Shown here: in pieces, positions 56,972 to 64,000 of the stretch
Layout: each line of letters starts with the position of its first letter
Position numbering within the stretch: the first letter of the stretch is position 1
Assembly: GCA_045648445.1 (NCBI GenBank)
Contig: JAZRNY010000004.1
Span: forward strand, 1 to 64,000
DNA: 64,000 nucleotides
Direction of reading: 5' to 3'
Source of the DNA: SIG607 sp045648445
Lineage (GTDB): Bacteria > Bacillota > Clostridia > Oscillospirales > Acutalibacteraceae
Notes under the pieces: generated by a model
What the model saw: the letters and a program-made list of their open reading frames with translations, nothing else
Databases searched by the model: none
Told to the model about the DNA's origin: nothing
Made by a program: the position numbers and the translations under genes

Positions 56972-58574
56972 ATATAAGTTTCTCCGATATATCTTTAAAC
57001 TCTTCGGGCAAAATTTTCATAACGGCTCTATCATACGTTAAAAGACCGTTAATTTCGTCCTCTACGTCGCTGAGTTGTGTATAAACCGTAGCGCACAGCC
57101 CCTGTTTTTTAAGAGGAATAACCTGATTTTCATAAAGATTACGAAGGGCATCTTTAAAATCTTCTCTTGTTTTTACACTGCCATAGCCATAAGTTTTTTT
57201 GCCGAAAACATGACCGGGCACCTTATAGGTAATTCCGCCAAATTCGGAAATAAACAACGGTTTGTCGGTCTTTTTAGCCTTTAATTTTCTAAAGTATATA
57301 TGACGCGAATCAAAATCATTTTCCTCGGACTTAAACCACCCCGATGCCGTATCAATGGGTCTGCCGGCATCTTGTATAAGAAGATGGAACTTCATAAAAT
57401 CCGCATCAAACTGTCCCCAACCCTCGTTAAAAATTGTCCACTGGACAATTGACGGATGATTATAAAGGGTTTCTACAGTACGGTCAAGACCTTTCATAAA
57501 TCTTATAACTGTTTTTTCGTCTTCACCGTATTCCCTTTTCATATTCAAAAATCCTATAGTAGGCAAAAGAGTATCTCGGAAAAAGGAATATTTTCCGTTA
57601 TTTACCATATCCTGAAAAACTGCCATACCATAACAGTCACAGTAATAATAAAATATTTGAGGTTCTACCTTTATATGTTTTCTTAACATATTGAAGCCCA
57701 AAGACTTCATTTTTAAAATATCGTTTTTGTAATCTTCGGGACTTTCGGGAGTAAGTATGCCTTTTTCAAAATAACCTTGGTCAAGTACGCCGTGAAAGAA
57801 ATAAGGCTTTTTGTTTAAAAGCAGTTTTCCGTCTTTTATTTCTATAGTTCTAAGCGCAAAATATGACTCAACCTTATCCTTTCCGCTAATTACGGTAAAA
57901 CGGTACAAATACGGATTCTCGGGCGTCCATCTAATAGGATTTTCGGGCTTTATAGTACATTCTCCACCCTCTATTTTATAGGATTTACCATCCAATAGAA
58001 TTTCGCCGTCTTCTATTCCGTCAAAATTAAAATATACGTCTTTTAAAGAAGGTGATATTTTAATATTTTTAATATAACCTTCGTATACGCTTTCAAGCCA
58101 AACGCTTTGCCATATTCCCGATATATCGGTATACCACATACCGCCCCTTTTACCGCGTTGTTTACCATAAGGGAAACTATAATCCAAAGTATCGCAGTAA
58201 ACGTAAACTTCAATAAGATTTTCATCCTTTAATTTACCGGTTATATCAACGCTTATGGGGGAATAGGCATCTTTATGTTGCGCCACTTTCTTTGAGTTAA
58301 TATAAACGGTCGCAATCTGCCTTACGGCGCCTATATGAAGAATTACCCTGTCCTTTATAAAATCCTTAGGCAATGAAAACGGAATTTCATATTTATATTC
58401 TCTTATTCTGCCAAAGTTATATTTAACACCTGAAAGTTCGCTTTCGGGAGCAAAGGGCAAATTTATATTCTGACGACTTCCGTCTTTAAAGACTATTTCG
58501 CCCTTGGTTAACGGGAAAAAAGAATCTCTTTTAAGACTTGGTCTAGGATAAAAATTTTCGTAAAAATTAGGCAT
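56961..58574 (-). CDS. Glycoside hydrolase family 2 protein
   Basis: A 537-residue cytoplasmic GH2 enzyme (no signal peptide). Residues about 1-170 form the sugar-binding jelly roll (GGMWYTDISGIWQSVWLE at its end, as KRGGMWYTD and SGIWQSVWLE), 170-255 an immunoglobulin-like part, 256-537 a TIM barrel with acid/base Glu in WTIFNEGWGQFD near 383 and nucleophile Glu in FISEFGGITY near 444. Beta-galactosidase, glucuronidase or mannosidase type cannot be told. It overlaps the MFS gene by 8 bases, forming a sugar uptake and cleavage pair. Confidence 0.9.
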   Translation of the reverse strand: MPNFYENFYPRPSLKRDSFFPLTKGEIVFKDGSRQNINLPFAPESELSGVKYNFGRIREYKYEIPFSLPKDFIKDRVILHIGAVRQIATVYINSKKVAQHKDAYSPISVDITGKLKDENLIEVYVYCDTLDYSFPYGKQRGKRGGMWYTDISGIWQSVWLESVYEGYIKNIKISPSLKDVYFNFDGIEDGEILLDGKSYKIEGGECTIKPENPIRWTPENPYLYRFTVISGKDKVESYFALRTIEIKDGKLLLNKKPYFFHGVLDQGYFEKGILTPESPEDYKNDILKMKSLGFNMLRKHIKVEPQIFYYYCDCYGMAVFQDMVNNGKYSFFRDTLLPTIGFLNMKREYGEDEKTVIRFMKGLDRTVETLYNHPSIVQWTIFNEGWGQFDADFMKFHLLIQDAGRPIDTASGWFKSEENDFDSRHIYFRKLKAKKTDKPLFISEFGGITYKVPGHVFGKKTYGYGSVKTREDFKDALRNLYENQVIPLKKQGLCATVYTQLSDVEDEINGLLTYDRAVMKILPEEFKDISEKLIYEE

Positions 58575-59847
58575 TTTCTTTCTTCTTTCTTAAAAATAAA
58601 ATTGCAAATACAATAGGAACAAGACAAATTGCAGCAGCAAGGAATATATTTTCATTAGGAATAAATGAAAATGTTCCGTCATCCCCCATTATCATTTCGG
58701 CATTTTTTAGTACCTTGGCGCCTATAATCGGTCCTATAACACCGGGAATAAGCACCTGACCGATTATACGAAGCCCTTGAAACATACCCGCTTTGCTTTC
58801 AGGAATATTATCTCTAATCATAGCGCCAAATACAGCAGAACCGCAAAGATATCCGCTCATCATAAAAAGACTGCCTATAAATACAGGTACAGTCGATTTG
58901 GTTAAATACAAAAATCCGTAACCGACAGTAAGCATAACCAAGGCGGGAACAAGGCTTTTTATAAACCCTGATTTATCGTATAGTCTGCCATAAAAAGCAG
59001 TTATAACCGAAGCCACAATAATAGCGGGAGCCATTATTAAAACGTAATTTTCCATTCCTAAAGATACGTTATAATAAATAATCAAATATGGCATAAATAC
59101 CTGAATGGATATTCCGAAAATTGCAAAAGCAATAAGGGTTATATAAAGATTTTTGTTACCTTTTATAACACCTAATCTAAACCCATAAAAAATGTTTCCC
59201 CAAAAACGGTTATTTTCGGTTTTTTTAGCACTGCTTTCATCAATAATAAAAATACCTAAAACACCGACTGCCAAAACCACAGCACCGATTATAAGAAATA
59301 TTGCCGTCCAACTTTCTTTTTCGTCAAGGTTAAAGCCCATAAATCCGCCGAATACCGCAATAATCGCAAGCAGAGGCATCATAGCGTTTATACCCTCTGC
59401 CTTGCCCCTTTCATTTTCGGGAACGGCTTCGGTAAGCCATGCATTAAAACATGCGTCGTTTGCGCTCGAACCAAAAAAAGTCATAACACAGTCAAGTATT
59501 ATTGTTAAAGAAATACCAAGTGTAGCGGCGCTGACTACCGACGGAAAAAGTTTTCCCAAAACGTCAAGCCTTAAAAATGCAAAAGCAATAATTGAAATGC
59601 CCCACAGTATATAGCCGCTTACAATGAAAATTTTACGTTTGCCGACCTTATCGGATAATGCGCCGATTATTATTGTAGTAACCGTTGCCGAAACGGCAGA
59701 AGCTGTTACCATAAGAGAAATAGCGTCGGCAGAAGCAGAAAACATTTTATAAATAAATACGTTGAAATACATATTTTCAACTACCCAGGCTATTTGTCCC
59801 ATAAGACTTAATACAACTAAAACAATATAAAATTTACTTTTTTTCAT
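58567..59847 (-). CDS. MFS transporter
   Basis: A 426-residue permease with twelve hydrophobic segments; the loop after segment 2 reads GALSDKVGKRKIF, the MFS motif, and FYGRLYDKSGFIKSL repeats it in the second half. It resembles sugar- or glycoside-importing members (GPH-like). Its stop overlaps the start of the GH2 gene, so disaccharide or glycoside import is the likely role. Confidence 0.88.
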   Translation of the reverse strand: MKKSKFYIVLVVLSLMGQIAWVVENMYFNVFIYKMFSASADAISLMVTASAVSATVTTIIIGALSDKVGKRKIFIVSGYILWGISIIAFAFLRLDVLGKLFPSVVSAATLGISLTIILDCVMTFFGSSANDACFNAWLTEAVPENERGKAEGINAMMPLLAIIAVFGGFMGFNLDEKESWTAIFLIIGAVVLAVGVLGIFIIDESSAKKTENNRFWGNIFYGFRLGVIKGNKNLYITLIAFAIFGISIQVFMPYLIIYYNVSLGMENYVLIMAPAIIVASVITAFYGRLYDKSGFIKSLVPALVMLTVGYGFLYLTKSTVPVFIGSLFMMSGYLCGSAVFGAMIRDNIPESKAGMFQGLRIIGQVLIPGVIGPIIGAKVLKNAEMIMGDDGTFSFIPNENIFLAAAICLVPIVFAILFLRKKKENA

Positions 59848-59867
59848 AACATCACCATTTATATATT

Positions 59868-59899
59868 AACAAAACCGCTTGAATAGTTCAAGCGGTTTT
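59868..59899 (-). terminator. Terminator after the antiporter gene
   Basis: AAAACCGCTTGAA, short loop, TTCAAGCGGTTTT with T-rich tail on the minus strand, between antiporter stop and MFS start. Confidence 0.88.
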
Positions 59900-59903
59900 A
59901 ATT

Positions 59904-61199
59904 TTATTTCTTTATTTCTTTTGCTGCATTAAGTTTATGCGTACGTCTTTCTTTTACGTGATCAGGCATAGGTTCAATTTCACCTGCTGCCGTTAAAGCC
60001 ATTCTGGTAAATAACGGTCCGAAAAGTTCGTAAATAAGTACGGCAAAAAGCGTTATATTTCTAATGAGGTTTCCCTGTTCACCAAGTTGCATAGCTGTGG
60101 CGCACATACCAAGTGCAACACCGGCTTGAGGCAAAAGGGTTATACCAAGATATTTGCAAATCGGTTTTGAACACTTTGTTGCAACTGCACTTATTAATGT
60201 ACCGAAATATTTACCTAAAGAACGGAACATAATATAAACTACGCCAATAATTACAATTGAAAGGCTGCCGAAAACTTTAAGTTCAAGTTCTGCGCCACTA
60301 ATTACAAAGAATATTGCGAAAAGCGGAGAAGTCCATTTGTCACTTGCAGCCATAAGGTCGTGCGAAAGAGGACAAATATTACAAAAAATTGTTCCAAGCA
60401 TCATGCAAGTCAGAAGTGAAGAAAAGTGAATTTCTACAGGTCCAATATTAAAATGAAGCATTGAAACAGATGCGGTAATAAGTACCACGCCTATAGTGAG
60501 ATTTAAACGGTTTGTATTTGAATTAAAGAGTTTTTCGAGATAAGTAAGAAATACGCCCATAACTGTGCCAAGTAAAAGAGAAGCCACTATTTCCACAATG
60601 GGATTTACGATTATGGAAATGAGGTCAACCTCTCCGCTGACAAGAGTTTTCGCAATACCAAAGGATACTGCAAACATAATCAGACCTACTGCATCGTCAA
60701 GGGCAACTATGGGAAGAAGAAGTTTTGTAAGCGGACCCTTTGCCTTATACTGACGAACTACCATAAGGGTAGCGGCAGGAGCGGTGGCGGTAGCGATAGC
60801 GCCTAATGTAAGTACCTGAGGCAAGGTTAAAACGTTAGGCATAATAAGATGTACCACATATAAAGCGCCATCTACCAACAAACATGCTACGAGCGCCTGT
60901 ATAACACCTATAACGAATGCCTGTTTACCGGTTTTTTTAAGGTCAGAAAGAATAAACTCGTTACCGATAGAAAAAGCAATAAATCCGAGGGCAACTTCTG
61001 AAATCAGTCCTAATGTTTCAACCGAATGCATAGAATCAAATCCTAGACCGTTTATACCCAGTTTGCCAAGGCAGTACGGTCCAATAAGTACGCCGGCAAT
61101 AAGATAAGCGGTAACGCTTGGCAGTTTAAGTTTTTTGAAAAAACGCGTCATTAAAAGTCCTGCTAAAAGCGATATGGACACAGAAAGTAAAATATTCAT
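59904..61199 (-). CDS. Cation:proton antiporter (CPA2 family)
   Basis: A 431-residue membrane protein with about twelve segments: LKLPSVTAYLIAGVLIGP near 28, TLGLISEVALGFIAFSIGNEF near 62, APAATLMVVRQY near 140 and LPIVALDDAVGLIMFAVSFG near 160 with the Asp-Asp pair of the ion site. It exchanges Na+ or K+ for protons. Single-gene unit. The stretch 61200-61385 upstream shows only AT-rich DNA. Confidence 0.92.
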   Translation of the reverse strand: MNILLSVSISLLAGLLMTRFFKKLKLPSVTAYLIAGVLIGPYCLGKLGINGLGFDSMHSVETLGLISEVALGFIAFSIGNEFILSDLKKTGKQAFVIGVIQALVACLLVDGALYVVHLIMPNVLTLPQVLTLGAIATATAPAATLMVVRQYKAKGPLTKLLLPIVALDDAVGLIMFAVSFGIAKTLVSGEVDLISIIVNPIVEIVASLLLGTVMGVFLTYLEKLFNSNTNRLNLTIGVVLITASVSMLHFNIGPVEIHFSSLLTCMMLGTIFCNICPLSHDLMAASDKWTSPLFAIFFVISGAELELKVFGSLSIVIIGVVYIMFRSLGKYFGTLISAVATKCSKPICKYLGITLLPQAGVALGMCATAMQLGEQGNLIRNITLFAVLIYELFGPLFTRMALTAAGEIEPMPDHVKERRTHKLNAAKEIKK

Positions 61200-61385
61200 A
61201 AATACCCTTCTTTTTTAAAAAATCCAAACAGACATATTCTATCACTTTGTATTAAAAAATTCAATAGTCAAAATAGACAATACTGGATATAAAAAAGTAT
61301 TATTTTTTGATAGTTATTAGCATTGTTTTCGGGACGCTTTTTTTACTCTAATCAAGCTTTATTCACATAATTCCAAAGAAAACAA

Positions 61386-61416
61386 AAACAGCGCCTTCAA
61401 ATGAAAACGCTGTTTT
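61386..61416 (-). terminator. Terminator after the DUF5662 gene
   Basis: AAACAGCG and CGCTGTTTT arms, loop CCTTCAAATGAAAA, T run on the minus strand. Confidence 0.8.
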
Positions 61417-61422
61417 AAGTTT

Positions 61423-61947
61423 TTAGTATTCTTTTAATTCTTTAATATAGAAAAAGGTTTCCTTTTCGCCCTTTTCTTTGAGCATTAAAAGAAGATTTTC
61501 AAGCAGATCTGACGTTTCCTCGTGAATAAATCTATTAGGTTTACCCCTCATAAAATATTCGTAAGGATGCGAATCTTTATAGTTTTTTCCCTGATAGATT
61601 TTACTGGCCGCCACTCTGTCGCAAAACATTTCTTTCACGTATTTAAGGGGCATCTTAACGGGAACAACCTTCCCTGCTATTTTACTGTAGTCACTCCAGT
61701 ATTCGAAATGGTGCTTATTTCTGCCCTTATGGTGAAGCCAAGCGGAAGAATATCCGAATTTTTCCCTTTGACCTTCGTTTGGGCTTTTGGTACCAAGATA
61801 ATATTTTACACCTGCAAAAAATTCAAAAGGAGAAAACTTAGATAAATCGTGAAACATACCCTGAAAGCCTATACCTGCTTTTTTGCAGTGCTTAAATACC
61901 GTGTGTCTGTGTCGGCATACCGTTCTTAAATGTCCGAAAAAATTCAT
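61423..61947 (-). CDS. DUF5662 family protein
   Basis: A 174-residue protein rich in His and aromatic residues: HRHTVFKHCKKAGIGFQGMFHDLSKFSP (an H..HD pair reminiscent of HD-domain metal sites, shown here in two parts), AWLHHKGRNKHHFEYW near 69, MFCDRVAASKIYQG near 108. The pattern fits DUF5662, whose function is unknown. GTGAGG serves as ribosome site. It directly follows a dockerin-like remnant on the same strand. Confidence 0.85.
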   Translation of the reverse strand: MNFFGHLRTVCRHRHTVFKHCKKAGIGFQGMFHDLSKFSPFEFFAGVKYYLGTKSPNEGQREKFGYSSAWLHHKGRNKHHFEYWSDYSKIAGKVVPVKMPLKYVKEMFCDRVAASKIYQGKNYKDSHPYEYFMRGKPNRFIHEETSDLLENLLLMLKEKGEKETFFYIKELKEY

Positions 61948-61958
61948 AATTACCTCAC

Positions 61959-62060
61959 TTAAACAAGTCCTCCAAGCACAAGCTTTACCTCGGCAAGGTT
62001 GGTGGTGTCAACTTTGCCATTGTCATTCAAAACAACGTTGCCTGTCCAAATATTTCCTTC
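61959..62060 (-). pseudogene. 3' remnant of a dockerin-like extracellular protein gene
   Basis: On the minus strand, codons from 62060 read GNIWTGNVVLNDNGKVDTTN then LAEVKLVLGGLV and stop at 61959-61961. This is the shape of a type I dockerin or calcium-binding repeat (DxNGKVxxxDLxxLKxxL, here with Asn in place of the later Asp) at a protein C terminus. A stop codon stands immediately upstream (62061-62063), so only about 33 codons remain; a hairpin element begins just beyond. Confidence 0.55.
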
Positions 62061-62069
62061 TCAAAAGGA

Positions 62070-62150
62070 ATTAAAACCGTTTGCAAAAATTAAAGATTTT
62101 ATGTCGAAACTTGTAAGTTTCGACTTTCATTAACCATTATAAGTATATCA
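62070..62150. repeat. GTCGAAAC hairpin element, copy of the one near 275-350
   Basis: AAAGATTTTATGTCGAAAC, TTGTAA, GTTTCGAC then CATTAACCATTATAAGTATATCATAA match the block near 282-350 with few changes and in the same orientation. No gene. Confidence 0.6.
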
Positions 62151-62204
62151 TAAAAAATAAAAAAGGCAAGGAATTGAAAAAATACATAAAGACAATACAT
62201 CAAG

Positions 62205-62318
62205 CCGCAAGGGAATGCACGCTGACGCGTGATGAGATACAAGGGCGGCGAGCCGCCCTTGATGATATGCACCGCACTTCGTGCGGCGATGATATGCCAA
62301 GCCTGCGGCTTGGATAAA
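62205..62318. repeat. Second array of hairpins joined by a GATGATATGC linker
   Basis: ACGCTGACGCGT, AAGGGCGGCGAGCCGCCCTT, CCGCACTTCGTGCGG and CCAAGCCTGCGGCTTGG are separated by GATGAGATAC or GATGATATGC. CACGCTGACGCGTGATGA and the closing TGGATAAAAAAA are shared with the array at 19990-20206. Here too a tRNA terminator follows directly. Confidence 0.75.
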
Positions 62319-62358
62319 AAAAGAACGAACTTTTGTCTACCAAAAGTTCGTTCTTTTT
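62319..62358 (-). terminator. Terminator of the tRNA operon
   Basis: AAAAGAACGAACTTTTG, loop, CAAAAGTTCGTTCTTTTTT directly after tRNA-Gly on the minus strand. Confidence 0.92.
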
Positions 62359-62434
62359 TGGAGCGGATTAGGGGGCTCGAACCCGCTCCCTCCACCTTGG
62401 CAAGGTGGCGCTCTACCAGATGAGCTAAATCCGC
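62359..62434 (-). tRNA. tRNA-Gly (anticodon GCC)
   Basis: 76 bases: acceptor GCGGATT/AATCCGC, anticodon stem CCACC/GGTGG with loop TTGCCAA, T arm GCGGGTTCGAGCCCC-type, encoded CCA. Last gene of the operon. Confidence 0.96.
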
Positions 62435-62442
62435 ATATTAAA

Positions 62443-62518
62443 TGGTGCCTCCGGTCGGAATCGAACCAACGACACGGGGATTTTCAGTCCCCTGCTCTAC
62501 CAACTGAGCTACAGAGGC
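62443..62518 (-). tRNA. tRNA-Phe (anticodon GAA)
   Basis: 76 bases: acceptor GCCTCTG pairs with CGGAGGC, anticodon stem GGGGA/TCCCC with loop CTGAAAA, encoded CCA. Confidence 0.96.
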
Positions 62519-62523
62519 AAAAT

Positions 62524-62600
62524 TGGCGACCTGGATGGGGCTCGAACCCACGACCTCTAGCGTGACAGGCTAGCGTTCTAACCAGCTGAACTACCAGGCC
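62524..62600 (-). tRNA. tRNA-Asp (anticodon GTC)
   Basis: 77 bases: acceptor GGCCTGG pairs with CCAGGTC, anticodon stem CTAGC/GCTAG with loop CTGTCAC, encoded CCA. Confidence 0.96.
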
Positions 62601-62607
62601 ATAAAAA

Positions 62608-62683
62608 TGGTGGGAACAATAGGGCTCGAACCTATGACCCTCTGCTTGTAAGGCAGATGCTCTCCCAGCTGAGCTATGCTCCC
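62608..62683 (-). tRNA. tRNA-Val (anticodon TAC)
   Basis: 76 bases: acceptor GGGAGCA pairs with TGTTCCC, anticodon loop CTTACAA, encoded CCA. First gene of the tRNA operon. Its TAC anticodon would read the GUA specifier proposed for the T-box at 15.2 kb. Confidence 0.96.
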
Positions 62684-62726
62684 ACATCGAACCGCTACCC
62701 GTGTGTTGCGTACCGGCGACTTTGAT

Positions 62727-62755
62727 ATAATAACACAACGGTTATCATTTGTCAA
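62727..62755 (-). promoter_or_regulatory. Promoter of the tRNA Val-Asp-Phe-Gly operon
   Basis: TTGACA (62750-62755), 17 bases, TATTAT (62727-62732), then ATATCAAAGTCGCC identical to the tRNA-Lys promoter region. Confidence 0.88.
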
Positions 62756-62776
62756 CACTTTTTTTAAAAAAATTTT

Positions 62777-63658
62777 TTAAGCCTCTTTTTCCTCTGCGAA
62801 AACCTTTATTTCGTTTGGTGAAAAGACGTATGATTTATTGCAGAAGTGACATTCCACCTTAATTTCAGGAAGTTCTTCAGCCATAGAAATAAGTTCGTCT
62901 TTGCTTATAGAGGACAGAACACCCTTTACCCTTTCCCTGTTACAAGGGCAATTATAATGGGTTTCGGTTTCATAAAGAATTTCTGTTTCAAAGCCGTTAA
63001 GCATTTCTAACACAATATCCTTAATATCCATACCCTCGTCCATCATAGTTGTAACGGGACGAACGTGTTTTATATTTTCTTCCAATTTATCTATAGTAGA
63101 ATTATCGGCACCGGGAAGAAGTTGAATAAGAACTCCCCCTGCCTTTTTAACGGTAAGGTCGGGATTAACCAGCACACCAAGAGCGCAAACAGACGGTATC
63201 TGTTCGCTAACCGCATAATATGCCGTAATATCTTCTGCTATTTCGCCCGATACCAAAGGCACGGAACCGCTATATGGTTCCTTCATTCCGATATCCTTTA
63301 TAACGTAAAGAAGACCGTCGGTACCTACCGCGCCGCTTACGTCAAGCTTACCGTTTTCCTTTAAAGGTATTTCTACTCTCGGGTTGGTCACGTAACCTCT
63401 GACGTTTCCCTTTGCATCGGCAACGCAAACAAGAGCGCCGATAGGTCCGTCTGCATTTATACGAACGGTTACGGTATCCTTTTCGCCCTTCATCATATTT
63501 CCCATTATGGAAGTGGCTGTAAGCAGTCTTCCAAGTGCGGCGGTAACAACTGCGCTGGTTTTAAAATATTCTTCTGCCTTTGCTACTATATCGGTCGAAT
63601 CAAGCGCAGTCGCCATTATTGCGCCGTCGCTTGTTATAGTTCTTATAAGTTTTCCCAT
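62777..63658 (-). CDS. hslO: Redox-regulated chaperone Hsp33
   Basis: A 293-residue Hsp33: N-terminal domain with TALGRLLTATSIMGNMMKGE near 40, and a C-terminal zinc site CPCNRERV (CxC) near 238 plus CHFCNKSY (CxxC) near 270. When oxidised it releases zinc and binds unfolding proteins. Its ATG overlaps the stop of the upstream methyltransferase gene by one base, so the two are linked. Confidence 0.96.
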   Translation of the reverse strand: MGKLIRTITSDGAIMATALDSTDIVAKAEEYFKTSAVVTAALGRLLTATSIMGNMMKGEKDTVTVRINADGPIGALVCVADAKGNVRGYVTNPRVEIPLKENGKLDVSGAVGTDGLLYVIKDIGMKEPYSGSVPLVSGEIAEDITAYYAVSEQIPSVCALGVLVNPDLTVKKAGGVLIQLLPGADNSTIDKLEENIKHVRPVTTMMDEGMDIKDIVLEMLNGFETEILYETETHYNCPCNRERVKGVLSSISKDELISMAEELPEIKVECHFCNKSYVFSPNEIKVFAEEKEA

Positions 63659-64000
63659 TATTTTACCTTTCTGCAGACAAAAATCTGTCTTTCTTCGGTT
63701 TTCTTCGGCTTTTCAAAGGAATTTTCTCCCAAAATATCAAGCACTTTAAAACCCGCTTTATTAAGCATATCGCAAAGTTCCGAATCATCGTACGCACGTT
63801 CTGAAAATTCTTCGGTTTCTCTTACGTATTCATCATTATTACCGACAAAAAAGTCTAGACTTATATCGGTAATTTTGCTTTTTTTATCATAAAAGTTCTG
63901 CCATACACAATAAAGATTTTCTTCTTCAAAAACAAAGCAATTATCGCCAAGAATTTTTTCGTGCTTATAAACAGTATTGGCATCAAAAACAAAAAGTCTA
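63658..64000 (-). CDS. Class I SAM-dependent methyltransferase, C-terminal part (cut by window edge)
   Basis: About 114 residues of the C-terminal part are visible, with no start in the window: FVFDANTVYKHEKILGDNCF, EEENLYCVWQNFYDKKSK, then a long helix-strand region and ERQIFVCRKVK at the end. The FD.NT..KHE..LGDN block followed by a beta-rich insert is typical of a class I methyltransferase group common in Clostridia. Substrate unknown. The stop TAA shares a base with the hslO start. Confidence 0.8.
   Translation of the reverse strand, partial: RLFVFDANTVYKHEKILGDNCFVFEEENLYCVWQNFYDKKSKITDISLDFFVGNNDEYVRETEEFSERAYDDSELCDMLNKAGFKVLDILGENSFEKPKKTEERQIFVCRKVK

Noticed and set aside
62484..62738. 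84-residue minus-strand reading frame over the tRNA operon
   Set aside because: It is a chance translation of tRNA-Phe, -Asp and -Val.

Overview
The window looks like a chromosome segment of an anaerobic Bacillota (Clostridia, most like the Oscillospirales/Ruminococcaceae group). Indications are AT-rich DNA, T-box leaders, 2-oxoacid:ferredoxin oxidoreductase, CdaA/CdaR, RecD2, sporulation-type YunB and YtvI-like proteins, and a dockerin-like remnant. Nearly all genes lie on the minus strand. No species can be named from sequence alone.

Region 1 (1-17.9 kb) is the most interesting part. Three T-box leaders, each with a consensus promoter and an intrinsic terminator, head transcription units for branched-chain amino acid metabolism. 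By alignment of the Stem I 3' strands I read the specifiers as CUC (Leu, high-confidence T-box, moderate-confidence codon), AUC (Ile) and GUA (Val, least certain). The Leu leader precedes a LeuA-like protein lacking the usual catalytic motifs, a TIM-barrel/acyl-CoA synthetase fusion and an amidohydrolase. The Ile and Val leaders precede two paralogous HTH-cupin-acyl-CoA synthetase fusions, followed by a P-loop ATPase, a ferredoxin-like subunit, VOR alpha, beta and gamma subunits, and a branched-chain aminotransferase. Together these genes could activate branched-chain fatty acids, reductively carboxylate the acyl-CoAs and transaminate the products to Val, Ile and Leu. Control by uncharged tRNA argues for this biosynthetic direction rather than amino acid degradation. 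Between the two blocks lie an orphan VapE-like ATPase with origin-like repeats, a lipoprotein gene behind a structured leader RNA, and intergenic repeats.

Region 2 (17.9-50 kb) is mostly core genome: a flavoprotein, tRNA-Lys, and a long housekeeping series (leuS, rsfS, yqeK, nadD, yhbY, rdgB, ftsY, smc, radical SAM, rnc, plsX, trmFO, topA, dprA, rRNA methyltransferase). It continues with rplT-rpmI-infC (infC apparently starting at AUC), mreB, comF, recD2, cdaR-cdaA, a cysteine desulfurase-like gene with DUF3343, a YtvI-like permease, pheB, yunB and a cytidylate kinase-like gene.

Region 3 (50-61.2 kb) is accessory. A tRNA-Leu(TAG) is preceded by a structured insert bounded by a second copy of its 5' end, and followed by two further copies of its 3' tail plus terminator. 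These bracket an unknown small gene and a GGDEF gene, consistent with nested integrations. Next comes a glycan locus in decay: a GH130 gene without a recognisable start, a NagB-like gene with a changed catalytic residue, a frameshifted nagA and an AraC regulator with two lesions. An SLOG protein, a GH2 glycosidase, an MFS transporter and a cation/proton antiporter follow.

Region 4 (61.2-64 kb) has a DUF5662 gene, a dockerin-like gene remnant, hairpin arrays, a tRNA operon (Val-Asp-Phe-Gly), hslO and the 3' part of a methyltransferase gene cut by the window edge.
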